NCBI RefSeq assembly: GCF_018221465.1
Contig: NZ_JAAIKR010000001.1
Coordinates: 124,001-188,000 of the forward strand
Source of the DNA: Shewanella intestini
Lineage (GTDB): Bacteria > Pseudomonadota > Gammaproteobacteria > Enterobacterales > Shewanellaceae
Length of the DNA: 64,000 nucleotides
Reading direction: 5' to 3'
Position 1 is the stretch's first letter. Every line of letters starts with the position of its first letter. This document shows positions 53,094 through 62,925 of this stretch, piece by piece. The notes under the pieces were generated by a model. The model had not been told where the DNA came from. It saw only the letters and a list, made by a program, of their open reading frames with translations, and did not search any database. The position numbers were made by a program, and so were the translations under genes.

Positions 53094-55670
53094 TTATTTC
53101 AACAATTGTTTAAGTTGATAAAGCGCATCAAGCGCTTGCTTGGGCGTGAGATTGTCTGGATTAATTGCAAGTAGTGTTGTTTCAATTTCACTGGGCTCTG
53201 GGTCATAAGCTGTTAGCGATAAACTAGCTTGTGTCGGTGTCGCTGCCTCAAGTGGCCCACCGCGGGTTTCTAATTGGGCTAATTTGTGTTTAGCAGACTT
53301 AATTACATTGGCAGGAACACCTGCTAGAGCAGCAACTTGCAAGCCATAGCTTTTACTGGCAGCGCCTTCTTGAACTGCGTGCATAAAGGCAATGGTATCA
53401 TCATGTTCAATTGCGTCTAAATGGACGTTTGCCACTGCAGGGATCATGTCTGGCAGCTGGGTTAATTCAAAATAATGAGTTGCAAATAAAGTCATTGAAC
53501 TGACTTTTAATGCTAAATACTCAGCTGCTGACCATGCAAGTGACAGCCCATCATAAGTAGATGTGCCTCGACCAATTTCATCCATCAACACTAAACTATT
53601 TGGTGTCGCATTATGTAAAATATTTGCCGTTTCAGTCATTTCAACCATGAAAGTAGAACGCCCAGATGCGAGATCATCTGAAGCGCCAATTCGGGTGAAA
53701 ATTCTATCTACTTCGCCAATTTTTGCCAGTTCTGCAGGGACATAGCAACCAATATGCGCCATTAAAGTAATGAGGGCGACTTGGCGCATATAGGTTGATT
53801 TCCCGCCCATATTAGGCCCTGTAACTACAAGCATTTTGCGTGTTGAAGATAAATTGACCGGATTGGCAATAAAGGCGTGTTGATTAACTTGCTCAACAAC
53901 AGGATGACGCCCTGCTTCAATTTGAATACCAATACCTGATTGCATTTCAGGGCAATGGTAATCTAATGTTTCTGCGCGCTCAGCAAAGTTTGTGAGTACA
54001 TCTAGCTGTGACGCGGCGGTGGCAAAATCTTGTAGTTCACTGAGTTTTGGAAGTAATAAATCGAATAACTGCTCCCACAGTTGTTTTTCTAGTGCTAAAG
54101 CCTTTCCTTGACTAGACAGTACCTTTTCTTCGTACTCTTTAAGTTCGGGAGTGATATAACGCTCAGTGCTTTTGAGTGTTTGTCTACGCTGATAACTTAA
54201 TGGCACTTTATCTGATTGCAAACGACTGACTTCAATAAAGTAACCGTGGACGCGGTTATAGCCGACTTTCAAAGTGTTAATGCCAGTTTGTTCTTTTTCA
54301 CGATGTTCAAGTTCGACTAAATAGTCATTTGCACCATCGCTTAAACTGCGCCATTCATCTAATTTAGCATCATAACCCGAGCGTATTACTCCGCCATCGC
54401 GGATTAATACAGGTGGATTGTCAATTATTGCCTTGTTTAATAACGCATGCTCTTGAGGGAATTCACTGATTTGTTTCGCTAACGATTTTAACTGTGGCTG
54501 TTGGCATTGAGCTAATGTTTGCTGAATGTCAGGTAATAATGCTAATGCTTGCTTTAAGCGGGCGAGATCTCGAGGGCGTGCACTGCGTAATGCCAGTCTT
54601 GCCATGATACGTTCAACATCACCTAAGGCTTTTAACTGCTCATGTAGGGTGTCGTACAGATTAAGTTCAATTAATTCAGCAATGGCTTGATGTCTTGCAC
54701 TGATAATTTGATGATTACGTAACGGTTGGTGGATCCAACGTTGTAGCATCCTACTGCCCATTGGCGTGGCAGTGTTATCAAGCACAGCAGCTAAGGTATT
54801 ATCAACACCACCAGATAAATTAGTGGTTAATTCTAAATTTCTACGTGTTGCAGCGTCTAGCACGATTGAGTCAGACGGATTAAAACGCACAATCGAGTTA
54901 ATATGGGGTAGGGCTGTTTTTTGAGTGTCTTTGACATATTGCATTAAACACCCAGCAGCCTGTAATGCGCTGCGAGCATCAGTGATACCAAAGCCGCGTA
55001 AATCCTTAGTACCAAATTGACCTAATAGAAGAGTTACACTGGTATCGTAATCGAACTCCCATTCTGGGCGACGACGTGTCCCTTTAAACTGAGTGATCAA
55101 TAGAGTATTTGAGAACGCTTCATTATAAAGTAGCTCAACAGGGCTCGTGCGCTGTAACTCTGCTTCTAATGCTTCGTCATTTGGAAGTTCCGCGACAACA
55201 AATCGACCCGATGACACATCTAATGTGGCATAACCATAACCTACTTTGGCTTGATAAACGGCTGCTAATAAGTTGTCTTGTTTTTCTTGTAATAAGGCCT
55301 CATCAGTGAGGGTTCCTGGGGTAACAATTCTAACAACTTGCCTTTCAACAGGGCCTTTTGATGTCGCGGGATCGCCTATTTGTTCGCAAATAGCCACCGA
55401 TTCACCAATTTGCACTAATTTGCCTAAGTAGTTTTCGACAGAATGATAAGGGATACCCGCCATAGGGATAGCATTACCACCACTTTTACCCCGTGCAGTT
55501 AATGAAATACCTAATAGTTCAGATGCTTTTTTAGCATCGTCATAAAATAACTCATAAAAATCCCCCATTCGATAAAAAAGTAACATATCAGCATGAGCTG
55601 CTTTTAAGGTTAAGTACTGGCGCATCATTGGGGTGTGGTTATCTAAATTTGAGGTATCAATCTTCGTCAT
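53094..55670 (-). CDS. mutS: DNA mismatch repair protein MutS
   Basis: Recognises mismatches and recruits MutL. 858 residues: the mismatch-binding N-terminus [18 protein letters not shown], connector and lever domains, the clamp, and the ABC ATPase with [33 protein letters not shown] and ATHYFELT. The C-terminal helix-turn-helix tail is present. It is divergent from recA, the common gammaproteobacterial arrangement. Confidence 0.98.
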   Translation of the reverse strand: MTKIDTSNLDNHTPMMRQYLTLKAAHADMLLFYRMGDFYELFYDDAKKASELLGISLTARGKSGGNAIPMAGIPYHSVENYLGKLVQIGESVAICEQIGDPATSKGPVERQVVRIVTPGTLTDEALLQEKQDNLLAAVYQAKVGYGYATLDVSSGRFVVAELPNDEALEAELQRTSPVELLYNEAFSNTLLITQFKGTRRRPEWEFDYDTSVTLLLGQFGTKDLRGFGITDARSALQAAGCLMQYVKDTQKTALPHINSIVRFNPSDSIVLDAATRRNLELTTNLSGGVDNTLAAVLDNTATPMGSRMLQRWIHQPLRNHQIISARHQAIAELIELNLYDTLHEQLKALGDVERIMARLALRSARPRDLARLKQALALLPDIQQTLAQCQQPQLKSLAKQISEFPQEHALLNKAIIDNPPVLIRDGGVIRSGYDAKLDEWRSLSDGANDYLVELEHREKEQTGINTLKVGYNRVHGYFIEVSRLQSDKVPLSYQRRQTLKSTERYITPELKEYEEKVLSSQGKALALEKQLWEQLFDLLLPKLSELQDFATAASQLDVLTNFAERAETLDYHCPEMQSGIGIQIEAGRHPVVEQVNQHAFIANPVNLSSTRKMLVVTGPNMGGKSTYMRQVALITLMAHIGCYVPAELAKIGEVDRIFTRIGASDDLASGRSTFMVEMTETANILHNATPNSLVLMDEIGRGTSTYDGLSLAWSAAEYLALKVSSMTLFATHYFELTQLPDMIPAVANVHLDAIEHDDTIAFMHAVQEGAASKSYGLQVAALAGVPANVIKSAKHKLAQLETRGGPLEAATPTQASLSLTAYDPEPSEIETTLLAINPDNLTPKQALDALYQLKQLLK

Positions 55671-55826
55671 GCTTTATGTCAGCTCTTTTGTCGCAGGGAT
55701 TGGCTATAAGCTGGGTATCTTACCAAGTTTAGTTATAAAGTAGAATTCTGTTCTGCGAGTGAACTCGCTAATTTATTGAATCAAAAACAATATTATTAGT
55801 ACAATTAAAAAAATTATCACCAGCAC

Positions 55827-55854
55827 TTGATACTGTATGATTATACAGTATACT
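55827..55854 (+). promoter_or_regulatory. recA promoter with LexA operator filling the spacer
   Basis: TTGATA (55827-55832) and TATACT (55849-55854) are spaced by 16 bp. The spacer is exactly the LexA box CTGTATGATTATACAG (55833-55848), a perfect CTGT-N8-ACAG. Repression by direct promoter occlusion is expected. Confidence 0.88.
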
Positions 55855-55945
55855 GATCAACATATTGAGCTGTGACCTTGTTACTGCATCATCATAATTA
55901 ATATCATATTTAGTTTAATATTGAATACCTTAAGAGGGTTTTACA

Positions 55946-56998
55946 ATGAAGGTTGATCCGAATAAAGAGAAAGCACTTAACGCAGTGCTTGGTCAAATTG
56001 AAAAGCAATTTGGTAAAGGTTCTATAATGAAACTTGGCCAAGATCGTACCATGGATGTTGAAACTATCTCTACCGGTTCACTTTCACTTGATGCCGCGTT
56101 AGGTGCCGGTGGTTTACCAATGGGACGTATTGTTGAAATTTACGGCCCAGAATCATCAGGTAAAACAACATTAACACTAGAAGTGATTGCAGCAGCTCAA
56201 CGCCAAGGTAAAACATGTGCGTTTATCGATGCTGAACATGCACTTGACCCTATTTACGCTAAAAACCTTGGTGTTGATATTGATAATCTTTTATGTTCAC
56301 AGCCTGATACTGGTGAGCAAGCATTAGAAATTTGTGATGCGTTAACTCGCAGTGGTGCCGTTGATGTCATTATTGTCGACTCTGTTGCTGCGTTAACACC
56401 AAAAGCTGAAATTGAAGGTGAAATTGGTGATTCACATATGGGTCTTGCCGCTCGTATGATGAGTCAAGCAATGCGTAAGCTTGCCGGTAACCTAAAGCAG
56501 TCTAATACCTTACTTATCTTCATTAACCAAATTCGTATGAAAATTGGGGTTATGTTTGGTAACCCAGAAACCACAACGGGTGGTAATGCGCTTAAATTCT
56601 ACGCTTCTGTTCGTCTTGATATTCGCCGTACTGGTGCGATTAAAGAAGGTGATGAAGTTGTGGGTAATGAAACGCGCGTTAAAGTGGTTAAAAATAAAAT
56701 TGCAGCGCCATTTAAACAAGCTGAGTTCCAAATTCTTTATGGTAAAGGTATTAATAGTACCGGTGAGTTAGTTGACTTAGGCGTAGCTAATAAAATCGTT
56801 GAGAAAGCGGGTGCTTGGTATAGTTATAAAGGCAGTAAAATCGGACAAGGTCGTGCAAATGCTGGCCGTCATTTAATTGAAAACCCAGAGATTGCATCTG
56901 AGATAGAAGCAACGTTACGCGGTTTACTATTAAAGCCTAAAACAGATGCGGTTGAGCCAGAAGAAAACATTGACCTTGAAACTGGTGAAGTTTTTTAA
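55946..56998 (+). CDS. recA: Recombinase RecA
   Basis: Strand-exchange protein and SOS co-protease. 350 residues; Walker [15 protein letters not shown], the L1/L2 loops including [15 protein letters not shown] and [18 protein letters not shown], and the acidic C-terminal tail ([14 protein letters not shown]). GAGGG precedes the ATG. recX follows after a terminator and a tandem repeat. Confidence 0.99.
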   Translation: MKVDPNKEKALNAVLGQIEKQFGKGSIMKLGQDRTMDVETISTGSLSLDAALGAGGLPMGRIVEIYGPESSGKTTLTLEVIAAAQRQGKTCAFIDAEHALDPIYAKNLGVDIDNLLCSQPDTGEQALEICDALTRSGAVDVIIVDSVAALTPKAEIEGEIGDSHMGLAARMMSQAMRKLAGNLKQSNTLLIFINQIRMKIGVMFGNPETTTGGNALKFYASVRLDIRRTGAIKEGDEVVGNETRVKVVKNKIAAPFKQAEFQILYGKGINSTGELVDLGVANKIVEKAGAWYSYKGSKIGQGRANAGRHLIENPEIASEIEATLRGLLLKPKTDAVEPEENIDLETGEVF

Positions 56999-57038
56999 CT
57001 AAACCGTATTGAAGGTATGTAAGACAGTTTAACAACGA

Positions 57039-57072
57039 AATAGCGGCTAATTCCATTAGTCGCTATTTTTTT
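57039..57072 (+). terminator. Terminator after recA
   Basis: AATAGCGGCTAA pairs with TTAGTCGCTATT (one G-U) around TTCCA, then a T run. Partial read-through into recX is known for the recA-recX pair in relatives. Confidence 0.82.
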
Positions 57073-57123
57073 GCCAATAGATTATTGGCTAATTAATGGT
57101 AGTAGTACCTACCTTGTTTATCA

Positions 57124-57158
57124 TTAACTGCTAACTGCTAACTGCTAACTGCTAACTG
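57124..57158 (+). repeat. 7-bp tandem repeat between recA and recX
   Basis: Four exact copies of CTAACTG at 57131-57158, preceded by a one-mismatch copy TTAACTG at 57124-57130. It lies after the recA terminator and about 70 bp before the recX start. Such runs change copy number by slippage. Confidence 0.9.
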
Positions 57159-57230
57159 CGCTTGTCTGTATTAAGTATTTCGTTGCGCACGATTTATTTA
57201 CCAAATGTTTCCATATAAAGGAGTATCACC

Positions 57231-57686
57231 TTGTCCAATAGTGCTAAGTTTGTCGCAATAAGTATTCTTGCTCGTCGTGATTATTCTCGAGTCGAGGTCA
57301 AAAATAAGCTAATTGCCAAAGACTTCGAGAATATGGAAATTGAACAAGCATTAGACGAATGCGAAGCGCAAGGTTTTCTAGATGATACCCGTTACGCAGG
57401 TCTATTACTGAGAAGTCATATCAGTAAAGGCCACGGTAATATGCGCATTAAACAAGTGATGATACAAAAAGGGTTGCATAAGGAATGTATTGAACAGGCT
57501 TTTAATTCCAGTGATTGTGATTGGTTTGAGCTAGCTAAAATGAAGGCGATAAAAAAATATCGTACACCTCATACAAAAGATCATAAAGAAAAAGCTAAGC
57601 GGGTGAGGTACTTGGTTGGTCAAGGATTCAGTTTTGATCAAATAGCCTATGCATTAGATTATGATCCAGATAAAGACTATGAATAG
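57231..57686 (+). CDS. recX: RecA regulatory protein RecX
   Basis: Inhibits RecA filament growth. 151 residues of tandem three-helix repeats: LARRDYSRVEVKNKLIAKDF, then EQALDECEAQGFLDDTRYAG, then GHGNMRIKQVMIQKGL. The start is TTG at 57231, with AAAGGAG 9 bp upstream; the weak start fits a low level relative to RecA. Expression probably depends on read-through from recA. Confidence 0.92.
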   Translation: MSNSAKFVAISILARRDYSRVEVKNKLIAKDFENMEIEQALDECEAQGFLDDTRYAGLLLRSHISKGHGNMRIKQVMIQKGLHKECIEQAFNSSDCDWFELAKMKAIKKYRTPHTKDHKEKAKRVRYLVGQGFSFDQIAYALDYDPDKDYE

Positions 57687-57951
57687 GTAATACTTTACTA
57701 CTCACTTTAATTGCGCAGCGAAAATTTCCTTTGTGTTCTGAAAGCCAGTTTTAATCCGTCAAGGGTTATCAAATTCCTCTATTGTGAAATGCATGCCAAT
57801 TTCATTGGTTTTTCTAACTAGCTTAATCGTTTTTGGCTTCTCGCATCTCACCCTTGATTAAGTATATAATACTGGCATTTCCAGTGCGTTATTCATCTTG
57901 TTTAACCGCACCATTAGATTTATTCGTCATTATTCAAATCAGGACTCATTC

Positions 57952-60573
57952 ATGTTTCAGACCACGGCAGAATTAAGAAGTGCTTTTTTAAAGTACTTTG
58001 AAAATAACGGACACCAAGTTGTCGATAGTAGCTCTCTTGTGCCACATAACGACCCAACTCTATTGTTCACCAATGCGGGTATGAACCAATTTAAAGAAAC
58101 GTTCCTAGGAATGGAAAAACGTAACTACAGTCGAGCGACGACATCTCAACGTTGTGTCCGTGCTGGTGGTAAACATAATGACTTGGACAATGTGGGTTAT
58201 ACCGCTCGTCATCACACTTTTTTTGAAATGCTCGGCAATTTTAGTTTCGGTGATTACTTTAAAGAAGAAGCGATTACTTTTGCTTGGAACTTCTTAACCC
58301 AAACATTAAAGCTACCAACAGAAAAGTTATGCGTCACCATTTATGAAACTGACGATGAAGCCTTTGATATTTGGAATAAAAAAATTGGTGTTGCCGCTGA
58401 AAACATTATTCGTATTGGCGACAACAAAGGCGCAGCTTATGCGTCAGATAATTTCTGGCAAATGGGCGATACAGGCCCTTGCGGTCCATGTTCTGAAATC
58501 TTTTATGATCACGGTGAACACATATGGGGGGGGCGACCAGGTACTCCCGAAGAAGATGGTGACAGATTCATTGAAATTTGGAACATTGTCTTTATGCAAT
58601 ATAACCGTCAAGCCGACGGTGAAATGAAACCACTACCTAAACCATCAGTTGATACTGGTATGGGTATTGAGCGTATTGCAGCAATTATGCAAGGTGTTCA
58701 TTCAAATTATGAAATTGATATCTTCCAAAAGCTAATTGCTAAAACGGCTGAAATTATTAATGTTTCGGATTTAGAGAATAAATCATTACGTGTTATTGCT
58801 GATCATATCCGTTCTTGTGCATTTTTAATTGCTGATGGCGTCATGCCGTCTAACGAAGGCCGCGGTTATGTGCTACGCCGGATTATTCGTCGTGCAGTTC
58901 GTCACGGTAACAAATTAGGTGCAACCGATTCATTCTTCTATAAATTGGTGCCGACATTAATTGATGTTATGGGCGATGCTGCTAAAGGCCTTGTGGTAAT
59001 GCAAGACATTGTTGAAAAGTCGCTTAAAGCAGAAGAAGAACAGTTTGCACGGACATTAGAACGTGGTTTACAAATTTTAGATGCAGCGCTAAATGACTTA
59101 AAAACTGACACCCTTGATGGCGAAACCGTATTTAAACTTTACGATACCTATGGCTTCCCAGTTGATTTAACAGCTGACGTTTGCCGTGAACGTGACATTA
59201 ATGTCGACGAAGCGGGTTTTGACGTCGCTATGGCAGCACAGCGAAGCCGCGCACAAGCTGCTGGCAATTTTGGTACTGATTACAATGCCAGCTTGATCAT
59301 TGACACCGATACACAATTTTGTGGTTATAGCCACTTAACGGGTGAAGCGGTTGTGAGTGGTTTATATGTTGATGGCCAAGCGGTTGAAAAACTTGTAGCG
59401 GGTCAACAAGCTATTGTAGTGGTTGATAACACACCATTCTACGCAGAGTCAGGTGGGCAAGTTGGCGATAAAGGCCAGCTAACTGATGAAAACGTGATAT
59501 TTAATGTTGCTGATACACAAAAGTTTGGCTCAGCCACAGGTCATCAAGGTGAACTTGTTGCAGGTGAAATTACCCTTGGCCAAAGCTTAACGGCTCAAGT
59601 TGATAAAAAGCGCCGTCATCGCACTGAGTTGAATCACTCTGTAACGCATTTACTGCATGCTGCGCTGCGTGAAGTACTTGGCACACATGTTACTCAAAAA
59701 GGGTCATTAGTGAACCCAGAGCGTTTGCGTTTTGACTTTTCTCATTTTGAAGGTGTCACCGCGCAAGAGCTAAAAACCATTGAAGAAATGGTAAATACTC
59801 AAATTCGCCGAAACCATGCTCTAGCGACTGAAGAAATGGCGATTGATGAAGCTAAAGAAAAAGGTGCAATGGCACTATTTGGTGAGAAGTATGACGATAA
59901 AGTGCGTGTTGTCACCATGGGTGATTTCTCTATCGAACTTTGTGGTGGTACTCACGTAGGACGCACAGGAGATATTGGTTTATTTAAAATCACTTCTGAA
60001 GGCGGTATTGCTGCAGGTGTCCGTCGTATTGAAGCCGTAACTGGTGCTTCTGCAATGGAATATGTTGCTCAGCAACAATCACAACTAGAATTAGCGGCTC
60101 AATTATTAAAATCTGACTCTGCTTCTGTTGTTTCGAAACTTAAAGCCCAATTAGACAAAGTAAAGCAGCTTGAAAAAGACATGTCGCAATTAAAAGATAA
60201 ACTTGCTGCGGCTGCCAGTGCCGATTTAGCCGGCGATGCAGTTGACGTCAACGGTGTTAAAGTGCTGGTGAAAAAACTAGAGGGTGCTGATCCTAAGTCT
60301 TTACGTGGCCTGCAAGATGAGCTTAAGCAAAAACTAAAATCTGCAGTTATCGTGTTAGGTATTCCAGGTGATGCGAAGGTGAACTTGATTGTTGGTGTCA
60401 GTAACGACTTAACCAAACAAGTTAAAGCGGGAGAGCTCGTCTCAATGGTTGCTCAGCAAGTTGGCGGTAAAGGGGGCGGGCGCCCTGATATGGCTCAAGC
60501 CGGTGGTAGCCAACCAGAGAATCTCGACAGCGCATTGGCTAGTGTATTGCCATGGTTAACTGAAAAGCTGTAA
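57952..60573 (+). CDS. alaS: Alanyl-tRNA synthetase
   Basis: Charges tRNA-Ala and edits mischarged Ser/Gly. 873 residues: class II catalytic core ([39 protein letters not shown]), the editing domain with zinc ligands [11 protein letters not shown] and [10 protein letters not shown], and a C-Ala domain ending in the glycine-rich [16 protein letters not shown]. The frame opens at 57898, but ATG at 57952 ([16 protein letters not shown]) has AGGA upstream and matches the family. A TATAAT at 57865-57870 may be its -10. Confidence 0.98.
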   Translation: MFQTTAELRSAFLKYFENNGHQVVDSSSLVPHNDPTLLFTNAGMNQFKETFLGMEKRNYSRATTSQRCVRAGGKHNDLDNVGYTARHHTFFEMLGNFSFGDYFKEEAITFAWNFLTQTLKLPTEKLCVTIYETDDEAFDIWNKKIGVAAENIIRIGDNKGAAYASDNFWQMGDTGPCGPCSEIFYDHGEHIWGGRPGTPEEDGDRFIEIWNIVFMQYNRQADGEMKPLPKPSVDTGMGIERIAAIMQGVHSNYEIDIFQKLIAKTAEIINVSDLENKSLRVIADHIRSCAFLIADGVMPSNEGRGYVLRRIIRRAVRHGNKLGATDSFFYKLVPTLIDVMGDAAKGLVVMQDIVEKSLKAEEEQFARTLERGLQILDAALNDLKTDTLDGETVFKLYDTYGFPVDLTADVCRERDINVDEAGFDVAMAAQRSRAQAAGNFGTDYNASLIIDTDTQFCGYSHLTGEAVVSGLYVDGQAVEKLVAGQQAIVVVDNTPFYAESGGQVGDKGQLTDENVIFNVADTQKFGSATGHQGELVAGEITLGQSLTAQVDKKRRHRTELNHSVTHLLHAALREVLGTHVTQKGSLVNPERLRFDFSHFEGVTAQELKTIEEMVNTQIRRNHALATEEMAIDEAKEKGAMALFGEKYDDKVRVVTMGDFSIELCGGTHVGRTGDIGLFKITSEGGIAAGVRRIEAVTGASAMEYVAQQQSQLELAAQLLKSDSASVVSKLKAQLDKVKQLEKDMSQLKDKLAAAASADLAGDAVDVNGVKVLVKKLEGADPKSLRGLQDELKQKLKSAVIVLGIPGDAKVNLIVGVSNDLTKQVKAGELVSMVAQQVGGKGGGRPDMAQAGGSQPENLDSALASVLPWLTEKL

Positions 60574-60587
60574 TTAATCGATTGAAT

Positions 60588-60617
60588 AAAAGGCCTATTA
60601 TCAATAGGCCTTTTTTG
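60588..60617 (+). terminator. Terminator after alaS
   Basis: AAAAGGCCTATT-ATC-AATAGGCCTTTTTT, a 12-bp stem with a T run. Confidence 0.92.
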
Positions 60618-60913
60618 TACCTAATTGATTTAGTTGTATTTGACTTGAGTGTCAGAATCAGTTTTGGCATAGTGGATGTTATGAGAAGGCAAACTAAAAC
60701 TTGGATGCGGTCTTAAGTCTAAAATGACCTAAAATTGAGAGAAAACTCTCAAATGTGGTTTATTTGTGCTGTAGGTTTTGACTGATTACAGTAACATGTA
60801 TTGCAAATGTTGCTGGTACTTTAAATATTGTCATGTTTAAAGGTTATTATTCGTCTAAATGTGTTATTTGCATAAAAAAATCTTATTTATCCAATGTATT
60901 TAGTAATAGATAC

Positions 60914-60943
60914 TATGATTTTATCTAAGGCTAACCTTATAAT
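60914..60943 (+). promoter_or_regulatory. Candidate csrA promoter
   Basis: A perfect TATAAT at 60938-60943. The -35 is poor (TATGAT/ATGATT near 60914), with about 17 bp spacing. The leader would be about 47 nt and contains two GGA triplets (ACGGAC near 60957 and AAGGAG at the RBS), the motif CsrA itself binds. Autoregulation is inferred. Confidence 0.5.
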
Positions 60944-60996
60944 GAGTGCATATTACGGACAAACTGTTATGCAGATTGAACTAAAGGAGCAATCGA

Positions 60997-61194
60997 ATGC
61001 TGATTTTGACTCGCCGTGTTGGCGAAACATTAATGATTGGTGATGAAGTCACTGTAACTGTACTGGGTGTGAAAGGTAATCAGGTACGTATTGGTGTTAA
61101 TGCACCAAAAGAAGTCTCTGTTCATCGTGAAGAGATTTATCAGCGCATTCAATCTGAGAAATCGGGTTCATCGTCTGAAGATGGCAATTTTTAA
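60997..61194 (+). CDS. csrA: Carbon storage regulator CsrA
   Basis: Small RNA-binding homodimer that controls translation and stability of many mRNAs. 65 residues, [18 protein letters not shown] at the start and [16 protein letters not shown] with the RNA-binding arginine near residue 44. AAAGGAG sits 8 bp before the ATG. BarA in this window is the likely top of its control pathway. It is followed by a terminator and the tRNA cluster, as in many gammaproteobacteria. Confidence 0.98.
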   Translation: MLILTRRVGETLMIGDEVTVTVLGVKGNQVRIGVNAPKEVSVHREEIYQRIQSEKSGSSSEDGNF

Positions 61195-61217
61195 TTAGAA
61201 GTACACGTGTTATATGA

Positions 61218-61242
61218 AGTCAGCATTATGCTGGCTTTTTTG
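61218..61242 (+). terminator. Terminator after csrA
   Basis: AGTCAGCA-TTA-TGCTGGCT followed by a T run; 8-bp stem with one G-U pair. Confidence 0.8.
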
Positions 61243-61437
61243 TTTTTGGGCACAGCTCGGTTATCGATACTGACATTAGCTACTTTCTAAGTTATTTGTT
61301 TATTTATTTTATAACGATTGCTTTTAGTTAATTGGTATTATTTTGCTTTAAAAATAGTGTTTTTATGAATATTTGCCGTGAATGTCAGCAATGTGATTAA
61401 AAACACCTCAAATGAATATATGTTTCCTAAAAAGGGT

Positions 61438-61465
61438 TTGACTTATTTTCATCAAACAGTAATAT
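61438..61465 (+). promoter_or_regulatory. Promoter of the tRNA cluster
   Basis: TTGACT (61438-61443), a 16-bp spacer and TAATAT (61460-61465), followed by a GC-rich discriminator GTGCGCC. GC-rich discriminators are typical of stable-RNA promoters inhibited by ppGpp. Confidence 0.65.
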
Positions 61466-61479
61466 GTGCGCCAAGAAAC

Positions 61480-61571
61480 GGAGAGGTGGCCGAGTGGCCG
61501 AAGGCGCTCCCCTGCTAAGGGAGTATGGGCTTTAACTCCCATCGAGGGTTCGAATCCCTCCTTCTCCGCCA
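61480..61571 (+). tRNA. serX: tRNA-Ser (GCU), copy 1
   Basis: 92 nt including encoded CCA. The acceptor GGAGAGG pairs with CTTCTCC, the anticodon arm is CTCCC-CTGCTAA-GGGAG with GCT at 61514-61516, a long variable arm ATGGGCTTTAACTCCCAT follows, and GGTTCGAATCC closes the T arm. It is first of six tRNA genes and identical to the copy at 61892. The gene symbol follows E. coli usage for tRNA-Ser(GCU). Confidence 0.97.
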
Positions 61572-61589
61572 TTTCTTACTTGATACGAT

Positions 61590-61666
61590 GCGCGTGTAGC
61601 TCAGCTGGATAGAGTACCTGGCTACGAACCAGGCGGTCGGAGGTTCGAATCCTCCCACGCGCACCA
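61590..61666 (+). tRNA. tRNA-Arg (ACG), copy 1
   Basis: 77 nt with encoded CCA. Acceptor GCGCGTG/CACGCGC, anticodon arm CCTGG-CTACGAA-CCAGG (ACG, read as inosine at position 34), T arm GGAGGTTCGAATCCTCC. Identical to the other three Arg copies. It follows the Ser gene by 18 bp. Confidence 0.97.
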
Positions 61667-61695
61667 TTCAAGGCAGTGTTAATGAAATATAAGAT

Positions 61696-61772
61696 GCGCG
61701 TGTAGCTCAGCTGGATAGAGTACCTGGCTACGAACCAGGCGGTCGGAGGTTCGAATCCTCCCACGCGCACCA
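61696..61772 (+). tRNA. tRNA-Arg (ACG), copy 2
   Basis: Identical in all 77 nt to copy 1, with a 29-bp spacer. Confidence 0.97.
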
Positions 61773-61806
61773 TTTTATTATGACTTTGTAATACCCCCAA
61801 ATTTTT

Positions 61807-61883
61807 GCGCGTGTAGCTCAGCTGGATAGAGTACCTGGCTACGAACCAGGCGGTCGGAGGTTCGAATCCTCCCACGCGCACCA
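61807..61883 (+). tRNA. tRNA-Arg (ACG), copy 3
   Basis: Identical in all 77 nt to copy 1. The second Ser gene follows after only 8 bp. Confidence 0.97.
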
Positions 61884-61891
61884 TTTTGTGT

Positions 61892-61983
61892 GGAGAGGTG
61901 GCCGAGTGGCCGAAGGCGCTCCCCTGCTAAGGGAGTATGGGCTTTAACTCCCATCGAGGGTTCGAATCCCTCCTTCTCCGCCA
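61892..61983 (+). tRNA. tRNA-Ser (GCU), copy 2
   Basis: Identical in all 92 nt to the copy at 61480, and with the next Arg gene repeats the Ser-Arg order of the cluster. Confidence 0.97.
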
Positions 61984-62047
61984 TTCTTTGGCTTTAGGTT
62001 AAGGTAAATTATTTGTCTTAGTCTATGCTATAGGAAGTAAAATTTTT

Positions 62048-62124
62048 GCGCGTGTAGCTCAGCTGGATAGAGTACCTGGCTACGAACCAGGCGGTCGGAG
62101 GTTCGAATCCTCCCACGCGCACCA
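62048..62124 (+). tRNA. tRNA-Arg (ACG), copy 4
   Basis: Identical in all 77 nt to the other Arg copies. It is the last tRNA before the terminator. Confidence 0.97.
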
Positions 62125-62132
62125 TTATAGAT

Positions 62133-62161
62133 AAGCCCTGCTAATTCAGCAGGGCTTTTTT
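62133..62161 (+). terminator. Terminator of the tRNA cluster
   Basis: AAGCCCTGCT-AATTC-AGCAGGGCTTTTTT, a 10-bp GC-rich stem with a T run. Confidence 0.92.
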
Positions 62162-62460
62162 ATTTGCCTATATTATAGGCAGTTCTTCCAGAGCGTAAAT
62201 AATACAGCCGATAAGTTCACTAACGTTGTTACTGTTTTCTTTCAAGATACCTGCTTTCCCCTCCGAAAAAGTTATTCATTTTCTATTCAAATACTCCCAG
62301 GGTATGTCAACTTATCTTTTTCATAAGCGTTCAACGCCCTTTTTTAATGACATTATTATTGCACTGATAAAATATTTATAGATATCTCATTTTAAAGGCT
62401 ATTTTGCTAAACAATCATCATTATGTTGGTATTGTTAGCACTACTTATGGTATGACCATT

Positions 62461-62489
62461 TTACAAAGGTGTAGTAGTTCTGGTATAAA
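62461..62489 (+). promoter_or_regulatory. Candidate oadG promoter (extended -10)
   Basis: TGGTATAAA at 62481-62489 is an extended -10 (TGnTATAAT-like). TTACAA lies 17 bp upstream as a weak -35. It would give a leader of about 175 nt that carries both dyads. Confidence 0.4.
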
Positions 62490-62541
62490 ATGTTTGTATT
62501 TTATTATCAAAAAGTAGCTATTTGACTAATTTAGATGAGGT

Positions 62542-62559
62542 GTAAGGTAAATACCTTAC
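62542..62559. promoter_or_regulatory. 18-bp dyad, candidate operator before oadG
   Basis: GTAAGGTA-AA-TACCTTAC has perfect 8-bp arms and operator-like size. No regulator can be named. Confidence 0.4.
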
Positions 62560-62620
62560 TATTTATTTTGAATAAATATGCTTCAGTCGACGGTGTAAGC
62601 CGTTTTTAATCATTTTATTG

Positions 62621-62655
62621 GACAGTAGGATTAGGTTATGACCTAAAAAACTGTC
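62621..62655 (+). other. Leader hairpin just before the oadG RBS
   Basis: GACAGT pairs with ACTGTC, enclosing TTAGGT-TATG-ACCTAA. It ends 4 bp before the AGAGGA ribosome-binding site of oadG. A translational or stability role is inferred. Confidence 0.45.
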
Positions 62656-62671
62656 TATAAGAGGAAACACT

Positions 62672-62911
62672 ATGGTGTCATTGACTGAACAATTATCAAA
62701 TGCTTTGAGCATTATGATAATGGGGATGGGACTTGTTTTTGTTTTTTTAAGTTTACTTATCATTGGGATTAACCTTGTCGCAAAGCTATTTCCTGTGGTC
62801 CCTGTCGCTATACCGCAGCCACTTCAGCCAACTACCACAACAGAAATTGATCCAGTTCTCGTTGCTGCTATTACCTCAGCAGTTCACCAATACCGTAAAC
62901 AGGTACGCTAG
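62672..62911 (+). CDS. oadG: Oxaloacetate decarboxylase gamma subunit
   Basis: Small membrane subunit that assembles the sodium-pumping decarboxylase. 79 residues: one TM helix at about 12-37 ([18 protein letters not shown]), a Pro-rich linker, and a C-terminal segment [20 protein letters not shown] like that which contacts the alpha subunit. AGAGGAAACACT precedes the ATG. oadA follows after 14 bp. Confidence 0.93.
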   Translation: MVSLTEQLSNALSIMIMGMGLVFVFLSLLIIGINLVAKLFPVVPVAIPQPLQPTTTTEIDPVLVAAITSAVHQYRKQVR

Positions 62912-62925
62912 CCATGGGAGACATT

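Larger units (their letters stand above)
60574..60996. other. alaS-csrA intergenic region with two stem-loops
   Basis: No gene is seen. After the alaS terminator, TTGAGAG-AAAA-CTCTCAA (60735-60752) is a perfect 7-bp hairpin, and CAGTAACAT with ATGTTGCTG (60789-60815) is a 9-bp hairpin with one G-U. They lie upstream of the proposed csrA promoter, so they are not part of that leader. They could belong to a longer csrA transcript or a small RNA. Confidence 0.45.
62125..62671. other. tRNA-oadG intergenic region with dyads
   Basis: No gene is seen in about 550 bp. It holds the tRNA terminator, a short hairpin GCCTATA-T-TATAGGC (62166-62180), a candidate extended -10 promoter and two further dyads, listed separately. 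AT-rich throughout. Confidence 0.4.

Noticed and set aside
57124-57158. Possible CRISPR-like array
   Set aside because: The units are 7 bp and contiguous with no spacers, so it is a simple tandem repeat.
61576-61984. Minus-strand open frames with repeated VGGFEPPTAWFVARYSIQ-like peptides
   Set aside because: They are the antisense reading of the tRNA-Arg and tRNA-Ser genes. Such peptides are a known source of false protein annotations.
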